Counted from the stretch's first letter, positions 1-10,208 are shown. The stretch: 64,000 bases of DNA from Pseudomonas tritici (GCF_014268275.3 NZ_CP077084.1:372001-436000); one strand, 5' to 3'. The notes: generated by a model from the sequence alone, not told the origin. Made by a program: numbers and translations.

Positions 1-1496
<1,496 letters not shown>

Positions 1497-1651
1497 TATA
1501 ACACCCAAGCAATTTGACTACTCGAAAGAGCATCAGATTGCGGTGTGTGAAGACGATAGAACCGAAAGTTCGATCTCACGAAAACACCGAAAGCTGTCAC
1601 ATACCCAATTTGCTGAAGCGAGGCCATCTGGTCACGACTCAGTACCCGAAT

Positions 1652-1770
1652 TTCTTGACGACCATAGAGCATTGGAACCACCTGATCCCATCCCGAACTC
1701 AGTAGTGAAACGATGCATCGCCGATGGTAGTGTGGGGTTTCCCCATGTGAGAGTAGGTCATCGTCAAGAT
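1652..1770 (+). rRNA. rrf: 5S ribosomal RNA, copy 1
   Basis: A typical Pseudomonas 5S gene lying about 155 nt after 23S. The terminal helix pairs ttgacga at the 5' end with tcgtcaa at the 3' end. The internal gtgtggggtttccccatgtg hairpin and the gaactcagnagtgaaacg stretch are both conserved. It differs from copy 2 by a single base in the gaactcag(t/c)agtg segment. It is followed directly by a perfect terminator hairpin. Confidence 0.97.
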
Positions 1771-1780
1771 TAAATTCCAA

Positions 1781-1814
1781 AACCCCTGTTTGCTAACGCG
1801 AACAGGGGTTTTGT
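1781..1814 (+). terminator. Intrinsic terminator after 5S copy 1
   Basis: A perfect 10-bp inverted repeat (aacccctgtt / aacaggggtt) with a 10-nt loop is followed by a T-rich tail. It sits 10 nt after 5S copy 1. Because a second 5S gene follows, this terminator must be partly read through unless copy 2 has its own promoter. Confidence 0.9.
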
Positions 1815-1876
1815 TTATGTAGAAGTCCATGAATTTCACTGGTACGTTGCTAACACAACGGTCTGGTACACAGAAT

Positions 1877-1995
1877 TTCTTGACGACCATAGAGCATTGG
1901 AACCACCTGATCCCATCCCGAACTCAGCAGTGAAACGATGCATCGCCGATGGTAGTGTGGGGTTTCCCCATGTGAGAGTAGGTCATCGTCAAGAT
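1877..1995 (+). rRNA. rrf: 5S ribosomal RNA, copy 2 (tandem duplicate)
   Basis: A second 5S gene exactly 225 nt downstream of the first. It is identical to copy 1 apart from one C/T difference. The duplicated unit includes the gene and its terminator, while the roughly 60-nt spacer before it is unrelated to the 23S-5S spacer. Extra tandem 5S genes at the end of one rrn operon are known in several Pseudomonas genomes. Confidence 0.97.
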
Positions 1996-2004
1996 TGAAT
2001 TCCG

Positions 2005-2040
2005 AAACCCCTGTCTGTTAACGCAGACAGGGGTTTTGTC
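2005..2040 (+). terminator. Intrinsic terminator after 5S copy 2
   Basis: Perfect 13-bp arms (aaacccctgtctg at 2005-2017, cagacaggggttt at 2024-2036) with a 6-nt loop and a following T run. The hairpin resembles the copy-1 terminator but has a different loop-proximal stem. It most likely ends the rrn operon. Confidence 0.92.
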
Positions 2041-2389
2041 GTTTAGATCAGCAATTTTGTATTGCTGACAGACCTGATTGATCACCCGGGCATCCAGCCC
2101 GTAACTCGCTGCATTATTGGTTGGTTTCATTTTCTATCGCAGGACCTAGACCAAGGTGCCTAAGCGCTCAAAGCGTTCGTTATCCAATCCTCGTACGACA
2201 ACCACCGGTCGGTTTCCTACGAAAAATGGCGATCCGTCTTACATTTTCCTAAGTTTTGCCTCGGCTTGGCCGAAAGCCTGACGAGCCATGCGTGCACCGA
2301 AATAGAGCGGCCCAAGAGTCCGCCTATAACGTTACATGGAATGTTCCACTCGGCACGCTAACCCCCCTTTGGCAAAAGAAGTCGATGAA
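2041..2389. other. Intergenic stretch between rrn operon and chemoreceptor
   Basis: About 350 nt with no convincing gene. Presumably it holds the promoter of the chemoreceptor gene, but I could not identify -35/-10 elements with confidence. An in-frame ATG at 2336 extends the chemoreceptor ORF upstream, but the family's usual N-terminus begins at 2390. Confidence 0.5.
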
Positions 2390-4270
2390 ATGAATCTCAA
2401 GTTCAGTCATAAAATTCTGTTGGCCGCGTCAGGCGTTGTGGTTCTGGCCTTCGCGTTATTTACCCTCTACAACGACTACCTGCAGCGCAGTACCATCAAG
2501 CAGAACCTAGAGTCGTCCATCGAGCAATCAGGTGAGCTCACCGCCAGCAGTGTGCAGAACTGGCTTAGCGGACGAATACTGGTGCTCGAAAGCCTCACGC
2601 AAAACGTCGCCCATCAAGGCGGTGCTGCCGACCTCCCTGGTCTGGTCGATCAACCGGCGTTCACCTCAAACTTCCAGTTCACCTATGTTGGCCAAACCAA
2701 CGGCGTGTTTACGCAACGTCCGGACGCGAAAATGCCCGACGGCTACGACCCCCGTCAGCGCCCTTGGTACAAACAGGCAGTGGCTGCGGACAAGCCCATG
2801 CTTACACCACCGTATATGGCCGCAGTGGGTGGGCAGATCGTGACCATCGCGATGCCGGTGAAAAAGAACGGTGAATTGCTCGGCGTAGTCGGCGGTGACC
2901 TGAGCCTGCAGACCTTGGTGAAAATCATCAACTCGGTAGACTTCGGCGGCATCGGCCATGCGTTCCTAGTCAGCGGCGACGGCCAAGTCATCGTCAGTCC
3001 TGATCAAGGGCAGGTGATGAAAAACCTCAAAGACATCTACCCCGGCACTCAGTTACGCATCGAGAAGGTCAGTCAGGAGGTCGTTCTCAACGGCCAGGAC
3101 CGCATCCTGTCATTTACCCCGATCAGCGGCTTGCCCGGCGCAGATTGGTATATCGGTCTGTCGATTGATAAAGACAAAGCCTACGCAGCATTGGGTAAGT
3201 TCCGTACTTCCGCGCTGATTGCCATGTTGATCGCCGTGGTTGCGATTGCCGTGCTCCTGAGTGTGCTCATCCAAGTGCTGCTGCGGCCTCTGACCACCAT
3301 GGGGGTGGCGATGCAGGACATTGCGCAGGGCGAAGGTGACCTGACCCGTCGCCTGGCTGTCACCAGCAAGGACGAGTTCGGCGAAGTCGGCAGCGCGTTC
3401 AATCAATTCGTAGAACGCATCCACGCATCGATTTCGGAAGTGTCTTCGGCAACGCGCCAGGTGCACGACTTGTCCCAGCGTGTGATGGCCTCGTCCAATG
3501 CCTCTATCATCGGTTCCGACGAGCAAAGCGCGCGCACCAACAGCGTGGCCGCTGCGATCAACGAACTGGGCGCCGCCACCCAGGAAATCGCGCGTAACGC
3601 CGCCGATGCCTCGCAGCACGCCAGCGGAGCCAGTGAGCAGGCCGATGATGGGCGCAAAGTGGTGGAGCAAACCATCCTTGCAATGTCGGCACTGTCGCAG
3701 AAGATCAGCCTGTCCTGCACACAGATCGAAACCCTGAACGCCAGTACTGACAACATTGGTCACATCCTTGATGTGATCAAGGGGATTTCTCAGCAAACCA
3801 ACCTGCTCGCACTCAACGCCGCCATTGAAGCGGCACGTGCCGGTGAGGCTGGTCGAGGTTTTGCGGTGGTCGCTGACGAGGTGCGCAACCTGGCTCACCG
3901 CACCCAGGAGTCCGCCGAAGAGATCCACAAAATGATCACCTCACTGCAAGTGGGCTCGCGTGAAGCGGTTACCACTATGAATGCCAGCCAGGCCTCCAGT
4001 GAAGAAAGCGTCGAGGTCGCCAACCAGGCGGGTGAGCGCCTGGTCAGCGTGACGCAGCGGATCGTCGAGATCGACGGCATGAACCAGTCCGTCGCCGCCG
4101 CTACCGAAGAGCAGACAGCCGTGGTGGAAACGCTCAACGTCGACATCAACCAGATCAACCTGCTGAATCAGCAGGGCGTGGCCAATCTCAATGAGACCCT
4201 GAAGGATTGCGATGCACTGTCGCAGCAGGCCAATCGATTGAAGCAACTGGTCGATAGTTTCAAGATCTGA
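2390..4270 (+). CDS. Methyl-accepting chemotaxis protein, dCache_1 amino-acid sensor type (PctA/B/C-like)
   Basis: A 626-aa transmembrane chemoreceptor. It has an N-terminal TM helix (residues about 7-28), a periplasmic dCache_1 domain (about 35-275), a second TM (about 285-305), a HAMP domain and a long cytoplasmic signalling coiled coil. The conserved hairpin tip is at [19 protein letters not shown]. The periplasmic domain holds the residues described for amino-acid-binding dCache domains: Y119, R124, W126, Y127, Y142 and D170. Their spacing matches PctA of P. aeruginosa apart from one residue before the Asp. The predicted role is taxis toward L-amino acids or related amines by signalling to CheA/CheW. 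I chose ATG 2390 because [14 protein letters not shown] is the standard family start; an upstream in-frame ATG at 2336 would add 18 unconserved residues. It is monocistronic and convergent with mgoD. Confidence 0.95.
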   Translation: MNLKFSHKILLAASGVVVLAFALFTLYNDYLQRSTIKQNLESSIEQSGELTASSVQNWLSGRILVLESLTQNVAHQGGAADLPGLVDQPAFTSNFQFTYVGQTNGVFTQRPDAKMPDGYDPRQRPWYKQAVAADKPMLTPPYMAAVGGQIVTIAMPVKKNGELLGVVGGDLSLQTLVKIINSVDFGGIGHAFLVSGDGQVIVSPDQGQVMKNLKDIYPGTQLRIEKVSQEVVLNGQDRILSFTPISGLPGADWYIGLSIDKDKAYAALGKFRTSALIAMLIAVVAIAVLLSVLIQVLLRPLTTMGVAMQDIAQGEGDLTRRLAVTSKDEFGEVGSAFNQFVERIHASISEVSSATRQVHDLSQRVMASSNASIIGSDEQSARTNSVAAAINELGAATQEIARNAADASQHASGASEQADDGRKVVEQTILAMSALSQKISLSCTQIETLNASTDNIGHILDVIKGISQQTNLLALNAAIEAARAGEAGRGFAVVADEVRNLAHRTQESAEEIHKMITSLQVGSREAVTTMNASQASSEESVEVANQAGERLVSVTQRIVEIDGMNQSVAAATEEQTAVVETLNVDINQINLLNQQGVANLNETLKDCDALSQQANRLKQLVDSFKI

Positions 4271-4285
4271 CCTGCTGATTGATCG

Positions 4286-4313
4286 GGCAGGGGCGAGTAG
4301 CCTCGCTCCTGCC
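4286..4313. terminator. Bidirectional terminator between chemoreceptor and mgoD
   Basis: A 12-bp near-perfect hairpin (ggcaggggcgag / ctcgctcctgcc, one G-T wobble) with a 4-nt loop. It sits between two convergent stop codons (4270 plus, 4316 minus), where a shared rho-independent terminator is expected. The flanking T tracts are weak on both sides. Confidence 0.6.
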
Positions 4314-4315
4314 GC

Positions 4316-4774
4316 TCAGCCAAGCAACCGACGGACATTGTCCAGGGCGCTGTTGGCGAAGTCCTGCACAAACTGTTCAAACCCTGCGTTTGCCTCATCC
4401 ATGGGCTGCGCAATAATCGTCCATGTCACCCTGGAACACTCCACTCCTAGTGCTTCAACGCCGATCGCCGCCCATAACCTGGCCACGCCCAAGGTGTTAT
4501 AGATTGTGGTCCAGGTCATATGCATGGTCTGCTCGTCCCGGCTATTGAGCTGCTCCACCACACAGTTGCCATCGCGGAAAAATTTTGTACGCAAGGCGCC
4601 TACACCTGTGCCTGTCATTTCGATATGCGTCAGGTCAGGAATGAACACATCGAAGCCTGAAAAATTCCCGACCATGTTCCACAGACGGGAGGCATGGCAG
4701 TCGACCACGACCGACGCGACTATCGGCAGGCCGTCCGGGTTGCGAATTAACGTATCGGGTTGCAGTGGTTTCAT
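4316..4774 (-). CDS. mgoD: MgoD/PvfD: SRPBCC (polyketide cyclase/dehydrase-like) protein
   Basis: A 152-aa single-domain protein of the START/SRPBCC fold, whose members bind small hydrophobic ligands in a helix-grip cavity. The N-terminal strand followed by SRLWNMVGNFSGFDVF and the late TWTTIYNTLG and VTWTIIAQP strands fit this family. It is the last gene of the mgoBCAD (pvfABCD) operon, starting 19 nt after the NRPS gene ends, so co-transcription is very likely. Its biochemical role in the pathway is not firmly established. By position it may process or protect the diazeniumdiolate or aldehyde/oxime intermediate released by MgoA. The identification rests mainly on operon context together with size and fold. 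Confidence 0.88.
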   Translation of the reverse strand: MKPLQPDTLIRNPDGLPIVASVVVDCHASRLWNMVGNFSGFDVFIPDLTHIEMTGTGVGALRTKFFRDGNCVVEQLNSRDEQTMHMTWTTIYNTLGVARLWAAIGVEALGVECSRVTWTIIAQPMDEANAGFEQFVQDFANSALDNVRRLLG

Positions 4775-4792
4775 GAGGTTGTCCTGAGGCGT

Positions 4793-7700
4793 TCAAAGAA
4801 AGCCAATGGCCTTGAGGTAATTGCAGCCTTTGCTCAACAGCGCCGAATCTTTGTCGGGGTAGTGTGCCCCCATCTGCTGGACGCCCTGTCGCGCGTTGTC
4901 GTGGCGGATCATTGAGGTGTCGCCGATGTCTTCGTCGAGGCGCTCGAGATAAAAACCAAGCACGCCAAACAGTGCGTTGTCCTGGCTGACCGTTCGTATC
5001 TCCTGTTGCCAATGTGCAATGCTCACCCGCCTGAACCGGTGACCCGCTCGGCTGAAAGCATCCAGGTAATGCGCCCAGCTCAACGGTTGTGGGTTGTGCA
5101 GGTTGAACACACTGCGATTGGCTTGAAAGCCGGCGCAGTGGAATGCAATGAAACGAGCCAGGAAGTCCACCGGCATCAGGTCGAAATTCAACGCCAGCCG
5201 CGGTACCAGGCCAAGTTGAAGTGAGCCCTTGAGCATCAGCATCAGCCGATTTTTCTGCGGCTGGCAGGCCCCCGTGCGGCTGTGGAAACTGATATTGCCG
5301 GGGCGATGGATGTTCACCCAGGCTCCGCGCTCCACCGCACGTCCCAGTTGCCGCTCGGCGACCCATTTGGACAGGTTATAGCCATTCTTGATGTACAGCG
5401 GCAGCGTGGTCGCGGCGGGTGCCTCAAGGACATAGCCCTGGGTGTCCAAGCTGCTTGAGGCTGACAGCGTCGAGATAAAGTTAAAGACCTTCTTGCAGTG
5501 CGTCTCGCACAGGCGCAAGCATTCGAAGATGGGGTCAACGTTGTCCCTGGCCAGTGATGCGTAGTCCATCACGTGGTTGACCCGTGCCGCGTTGTGCACC
5601 AGCACACCGAAGTCCCGAGTGAGCGTGTCGTAAGCGTCGTTGGCCAACCCCAATCGAGGCAGGCTGATATCGGCGGCGAATACCTGCACCCGGCTCAGGT
5701 CCAGATGATCCAGGCGGTACTCGCGCAACGCTTGGGTAAACCGCATCATCGCCGAATGCCCCGGCTCCTCACGCACCAGGCATGCCACCTGGGTTGCATG
5801 ACCGGCCAGCAACGCCTCGACGATATGCACACCAACAAAGCTGTTGGCCCCTGTCACGATCACTTTGTGCGGGTCGCCTGCGCGGTTCTCGGGAAGGATG
5901 TTGAGTGACCACTCCTGTTGTGCGTCGCGAACCGCCTGACTAGAGGGCGCATCGGGTCCTTCCCCGTCCTCCACCCATGTTGCGAGGGTACGAATAGTCG
6001 GCGCCTCAATGAAGTGGCTCAACGAGAAGCTGCGGCCGAATTGTTCGCGAAAACGCAATAAGAGTGTCGACAGCAAAATCGAATGGCCGCCGAGTTCAAA
6101 GAAACTCTCATCGATGGACAATTCATCCACGGGCAACGCCAGCAGCTCGATCCACAAGCGGGTCAATCGAATCTGAAGTGGGGTTTGCGCCGCGTTGCTG
6201 GGAGTCTGCAAAACGGATTGAGCCGGTAATGCGAGCAATGCTGCCCGGTCGACCTTGCCGTTGCTGGAACATGGCATGTGCGGCAACAGGCTCCAGAAAC
6301 CGGGGTGCATGTAATCCGGCAGCCACTGTCGCGCGTGTTGCTGCAGGGCCGCCAAGGTGGCCCCCGGTTCGGGTTGAGCGACAAAGCTACGGATCCTGCG
6401 GTCATGGTCGATCACCACTGCGACCTGGCGATACAGCCGGCGGTTACGCAAGCACTGCTCTATCTCTTGGGGCTCGACCCGAAAGCCGCGGATTTTCACC
6501 TGATCATCACGGCGCCCCCCCAGCACAATCCCATCGGCGGTCCACTGTGCCAGATCACCGCTGCGGTAAGCCCTCAGCGACTGGCCCCCTGGCACCGCCA
6601 GTTCCACGAAAGGGCTGGCAAGCTGTTGCAGTGCGTTCACATACCCCAGGCTCACCCCAGGGCCGATGATATAGACCTCGCCTATGACCTGTTCATCTAC
6701 CGGCTGCAGGTTCTCGTCAAGGATCAGCACCTGGCTGTTGGCGATGGGGCTTCCGACGTTGCGGTTGCTATCACCGGGGAGCAGCGTGCGATGGGTGACC
6801 AGCACCGTGGCCTCCGTGGGCCCATAGAGGTTGTGAAACTGGCAGTGCCCCGCGAGGCGTTCGATCACATGGGGCTCGCACACATCGCCGCCGGTAAGCA
6901 GGTGCGTCAGGCCCAGCGGTTGATCGAGCGGCAGAATGCTCAGCAGCGCAGGCGGCAGGAAGGCGTGGGTGACGCGCTGCCGTTGAAGCAGATCCAGCAG
7001 TTGCTGAGGGTCCTGTCGTTGCTCTGCGCTGGGGACAATCAACTCGGCCCCTGCTAACAAGCTGGGGAAAATATCGATCAGCGAAGCGTCAACGCTCAAT
7101 GGCGAAAATTGCAGGACGCGGCTCAGCTCATCCAGGCTCATACAGGACCTGAACCAGGCCGTGAAATGCGCCAGGTTGGTCTGGCTGAGCAGCACACCCT
7201 TGGGTTGACCGGTGGTGCCTGATGTAAAGAGCGTCATGCAAGGACCGTCGGGGCGCGGGCGAGTCTGCACCAACGGACGCATGACGTCGGCGCTCCGCGG
7301 GTCGACCTTGCTGACATCCAGTGCAGTGAAGCGTCCCCGCAAGGGATGCTGACCCGCGTCAAGCAATACCCTGGCTTGCGCGCTCTCAAGCATGGCCTGA
7401 TGGCGTTGAACCGGGTGGTCCGGACCCAGCGGCAGATACACGGCTGCGCAGCCCATCACCGCAAGAATGCTGGCGTACAACTCGATGGATTTTTCCAGGC
7501 ACACGCCGACCACCGTTGGCGCCTGCCCAGTCGCCAGCAACGGCTGTAGTTGTTGCTGGATCGCCAAGGCGTGAAGCTGCAATTGACGATAGATCACTGT
7601 GTTGCCGGCGATGTTCAGCGCCGGCCGATCGGCGAAGGTGCGAAGGCTGGCCTGCAACTGTTCGATCACGGGCACCTGGGCTTCCCGCATGACAACAGGG

Positions 7701-8170
7701 TCTTCTGTGCGGTTGAATCGATGGACAAATGCCAGCGCGTCAAGCGCGTCCAAGCCTTGCTCGGGCCATTCATTGGCGGCCGCGTGCACAGAGAAATATC
7801 CAGTGTCCCGCGAGAATCCACTCACGTGCAGCGCGACCCACTCCACCAAGGCATGGGTTACCTGCTGGCGCAGCCGTTGGCCGTTGCCACTGGGTTCTTC
7901 GGTGATGCCAAGCACAGCCGATAATCGCCCGTTGGGCCCATAGGCGCGCAGTTGCAGCGCGGGTAGCCCGCATTCGGTTACCGGGCCAACACCCAGGCGC
8001 AGGCTGAACACCGGGAGTTGATCTGCTGGGTCCCGCAGCGACTGACTGCCGTCATCGATCAACAAGTCGATGCCTTCATCACTCAAGGCATGCCCATACT
8101 GTTCCAGCGCTTGCCTGATGGCGCCCAAGGCGCTGCTGGTGCCAGCAAACCCGATGGTCAGGCGCCTCAT
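4793..8170 (-). CDS. mgoA: MgoA/PvfC: nonribosomal peptide synthetase, (FT-like)-A-PCP-reductase
   Basis: An 1125-aa single-module NRPS. Residues 1-150 form an N-terminal extension that begins like a formyltransferase Rossmann fold (GFAGTSSALGAI). The adenylation domain spans about 165-650, with core motifs TSGTTGQPKG (316-325), NLYGPTEAT (447-455), YRSGDL (535-540), GRRDDQVKIRGFRVE (552-566) and catalytic K639. A peptidyl carrier domain carries LGGHS with phosphopantetheine Ser697. The C-terminal thioester reductase has TGANSFVG (773-780) and a Y931-xxx-K935 pair, for NAD(P)H-dependent release of an aldehyde or alcohol. Manual mapping of the specificity pocket gives D361 A362 I365 F404 L425 G427 L448 V456 L457 K639, a hydrophobic, leucine-like code. 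This fits activation of Leu, as in leudiazen biosynthesis. There is no condensation domain. It overlaps mgoC by 4 bp. Confidence 0.93.
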   Translation of the reverse strand: MRRLTIGFAGTSSALGAIRQALEQYGHALSDEGIDLLIDDGSQSLRDPADQLPVFSLRLGVGPVTECGLPALQLRAYGPNGRLSAVLGITEEPSGNGQRLRQQVTHALVEWVALHVSGFSRDTGYFSVHAAANEWPEQGLDALDALAFVHRFNRTEDPVVMREAQVPVIEQLQASLRTFADRPALNIAGNTVIYRQLQLHALAIQQQLQPLLATGQAPTVVGVCLEKSIELYASILAVMGCAAVYLPLGPDHPVQRHQAMLESAQARVLLDAGQHPLRGRFTALDVSKVDPRSADVMRPLVQTRPRPDGPCMTLFTSGTTGQPKGVLLSQTNLAHFTAWFRSCMSLDELSRVLQFSPLSVDASLIDIFPSLLAGAELIVPSAEQRQDPQQLLDLLQRQRVTHAFLPPALLSILPLDQPLGLTHLLTGGDVCEPHVIERLAGHCQFHNLYGPTEATVLVTHRTLLPGDSNRNVGSPIANSQVLILDENLQPVDEQVIGEVYIIGPGVSLGYVNALQQLASPFVELAVPGGQSLRAYRSGDLAQWTADGIVLGGRRDDQVKIRGFRVEPQEIEQCLRNRRLYRQVAVVIDHDRRIRSFVAQPEPGATLAALQQHARQWLPDYMHPGFWSLLPHMPCSSNGKVDRAALLALPAQSVLQTPSNAAQTPLQIRLTRLWIELLALPVDELSIDESFFELGGHSILLSTLLLRFREQFGRSFSLSHFIEAPTIRTLATWVEDGEGPDAPSSQAVRDAQQEWSLNILPENRAGDPHKVIVTGANSFVGVHIVEALLAGHATQVACLVREEPGHSAMMRFTQALREYRLDHLDLSRVQVFAADISLPRLGLANDAYDTLTRDFGVLVHNAARVNHVMDYASLARDNVDPIFECLRLCETHCKKVFNFISTLSASSSLDTQGYVLEAPAATTLPLYIKNGYNLSKWVAERQLGRAVERGAWVNIHRPGNISFHSRTGACQPQKNRLMLMLKGSLQLGLVPRLALNFDLMPVDFLARFIAFHCAGFQANRSVFNLHNPQPLSWAHYLDAFSRAGHRFRRVSIAHWQQEIRTVSQDNALFGVLGFYLERLDEDIGDTSMIRHDNARQGVQQMGAHYPDKDSALLSKGCNYLKAIGFL

Positions 8171-9114
8171 GTCAGCCTCCCGGACACCGGCAAGTAATTG
8201 CCCAACGCTTGCGCCACACTCGGCGTTTGCAGCAAGCCGCTGTGTTGCAGGAAACCCAGAATGTTGTCCATCAGCGGGTGCCGACGGGTGATCGGGAACG
8301 CCAGTGCCGTCACTTCATCGCGCAATGCGCTGCGCAGGCCTTCGCTGGCATCGAGGTGTTCGATCAAGTGCAGGTCGAAGTTTTTTTGCAGGTCGTTCGT
8401 CAGGTACTGAGCCAGGAATATCGGCAGCACCTGAGCGATGCTGTCGCGGTCTTCCGCGCTCGCCGTGTGCCAATACAGGCGTACGAGCCGTGTCCAGAAT
8501 TGCGCATGGCGGCCCTCATCAAACAGGTGATCGGCCATCAAGCCACGGATCGACGCTTTAACACTGGTGTCCTTGGCGAACGCCGCCACATCGTGGGTCA
8601 CGGTGTTTTCGGCAATGGCCACGCCAATCAGTGCTATTGCATCGCGCAGGTGGGCTGGCGCCTTGGCCTGGGCCGCAGGCAACGCACGGCTCAATTCAAT
8701 TTCCCTTGGCGGTTGCAACGGTTGTATGCCGGTCATGGCTACGGTTTGCTGCAGGAAATCCAACGCAACCAGTGCGTGGTAGTCCTCGTCCACGACAACG
8801 GTCATCGCATCTACGCGGCAGGCAAGCGGGAAGGGCACCGAGAAGCGATTCTTGGCAATGCTGCGCGCAGTCTTGTCGACGATCTCAGTCTCGAAGATCA
8901 CCACGTCGTTGATGAATTTGTAGAAGCTTTGCACCAGCACGAAATCGCGCCATTGCGGGCAGTGTTCGAGGAAGGTTGCACAGAGCACCAAGGGCTGGCG
9001 GCACATCGGGTAGATGAGCTTGTCATCGTCTTCCAGCAAACGGCGAGGGCGTGTGCGGATGGTTGCGCGGCGCTCCCAGTCGTCGGCAATGGCGTGGTAG
9101 TCGGCTGCGCTCAT
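8167..9114 (-). CDS. mgoC: MgoC/PvfB: AurF-like diiron N-oxygenase
   Basis: A 315-aa member of the p-aminobenzoate N-oxygenase (AurF) diiron family, expected to N-oxygenate the amino group of the NRPS-bound or released amino acid. All seven AurF metal ligands can be placed: E75, E110, H113, E169, H196, E200 and H203. Their spacing is the same as in AurF except for one residue between H113 and E169. The two clearest motifs are EDYH (110-113) and EGRH (200-203). It overlaps the genes on both sides by 4 bp (ATGA), so translation is coupled within the mgoB-mgoC-mgoA-mgoD operon. Confidence 0.94.
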   Translation of the reverse strand: MSAADYHAIADDWERRATIRTRPRRLLEDDDKLIYPMCRQPLVLCATFLEHCPQWRDFVLVQSFYKFINDVVIFETEIVDKTARSIAKNRFSVPFPLACRVDAMTVVVDEDYHALVALDFLQQTVAMTGIQPLQPPREIELSRALPAAQAKAPAHLRDAIALIGVAIAENTVTHDVAAFAKDTSVKASIRGLMADHLFDEGRHAQFWTRLVRLYWHTASAEDRDSIAQVLPIFLAQYLTNDLQKNFDLHLIEHLDASEGLRSALRDEVTALAFPITRRHPLMDNILGFLQHSGLLQTPSVAQALGNYLPVSGRLT

Positions 9115-9869
9115 GGGTGCACCTCCAGCAGCGAGGCCTGAACCTCATCCCAGAATGCAATACGGCTTTGCACGGCCGCGAGGGCGGCATTGTTGGCCTG
9201 TTGCGGGTACGCCGGGTCTGCACTGACAAGGTGTTGGAGCAACTGCTCTGCTGCTGGGCCATGATCCTGGGCGTCCAATTCGATGTGACGCTTGAGGTAA
9301 GCGCACAGTGTCGGCGCGTGGCGATGGATAAGCTCATCAGATTGCAGGATGCGCTCGAATATCGTCGGGATGACATGCTCGCGACCGTGCAGGAATGTTG
9401 CCGCCACACAATGGGTAGGCGCGTTCAGCGCGAGATGCAATGTGTCGCTGACGAAGCGGGCCACGCCGGGAAGAATCTCTACCTCACGCAAGGCGGCAGT
9501 CGCTTCCATGCCTTGGCGTTGCAGCGCAACAAAGCGTTTGATCGGCGAGGTGCTGGCGCCCACTTCGGCCATGGCCTCCAGATAGAGTTCGAAGTGGCTG
9601 CAATAGCCTCCCTCGGGATGCTCGTCTGACTCCTCACTCAGCACGACCTCATTGATCAGGCGCGCGGCTTGCGTGTCGGCAGGTGGCAGCCAGGGCAGAC
9701 GCGTGCAGGTCAGGTCCCGTTGCAGACGTTTGGCGAGGGTCATGAAGTCCCAGACGGCAAATATGTGGCTTTCCATAAAAAGTTGTAACTTGCGCAGGGA
9801 AGTTATTTCTGGAAATAACGAATGGCTGCATAACTGCAATTTTGCTGTTTCAAGTAACGGTTGATGCAT
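9111..9869 (-). CDS. mgoB: MgoB/PvfA: DUF3050 heme-oxygenase-like protein
   Basis: A 252-aa all-alpha protein of the DUF3050 family, which has a heme-oxygenase-like fold related to HDO diiron oxygenases. Candidate metal ligands lie on helices: H35 in FMESHIFAVWDF, E94 in SHFELYL, H161/E164/H165 in HGREHVIP, and H195/D199/H203 in RHIELDAQDH. I infer a role in oxidative maturation of the N-oxygenated amino acid; the exact reaction is not visible from sequence. It is the first gene of the mgo operon. The start ATG at 9869 has only a weak ribosome binding site. The operon is known to be under Gac/Rsm control in other pseudomonads, but no clear AnGGA site is visible close to this start. Confidence 0.92.
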   Translation of the reverse strand: MHQPLLETAKLQLCSHSLFPEITSLRKLQLFMESHIFAVWDFMTLAKRLQRDLTCTRLPWLPPADTQAARLINEVVLSEESDEHPEGGYCSHFELYLEAMAEVGASTSPIKRFVALQRQGMEATAALREVEILPGVARFVSDTLHLALNAPTHCVAATFLHGREHVIPTIFERILQSDELIHRHAPTLCAYLKRHIELDAQDHGPAAEQLLQHLVSADPAYPQQANNAALAAVQSRIAFWDEVQASLLEVHP

Positions 9870-10208
9870 GGTTGGTGCCTATAAGTTATTGCGTCTGCTG
9901 TGAAAAAACAGCGATGAGTTCTTGTAGTTGGCAAGAGGTGAATAGGTATGGACCAGCCGTACGCGTGCAAGGCGCTTCTAATGAGGCGACTGCAGCATCG
10001 AGTGAAGTGTCTGGTTTAGTAATAAAAGATGATAAGCGGGTTAAACAATTTGGCGAGCATACAAATGTGTTAGAAGTTTTTCTAAATAATATGGGCTGTA
10101 AGTTAGTGTCTTTATTGAAAGTGGGAAGTTTCGTGGGGCGGGGTACTAACCGTTAGTTAGGGAACCCCGCAACACTGCAAGATCGAGACAGGAAAGCTGG
10201 AAGGCTTA
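9870..10208. other. Intergenic region upstream of mgoB
   Basis: About 340 nt, more AT-rich than its surroundings, between the GntR gene stop and the mgoB start. It must carry the mgo operon promoter. A 104-aa plus-strand ORF here shows no recognisable protein and starts inside mgoB. The one clear structure is the nested hairpin at 10138-10170. Confidence 0.6.
10138..10170. promoter_or_regulatory. Nested inverted repeat upstream of the mgo operon
   Basis: Outer arms gcggggt (10138-10144) and accccgc (10164-10170) enclose inner arms ctaac (10146-10150) and gttag (10156-10160). No T tract follows on either strand, so it is not a canonical terminator for the GntR gene. It lies about 270 nt before the mgoB start and could be an operator or an RNA structure. 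Confidence 0.45.

Noticed and set aside
9842..10156. 104-aa plus-strand frame in the mgo upstream region
   Set aside because: Starts inside mgoB on the other strand, has no ribosome binding site and no recognisable sequence.
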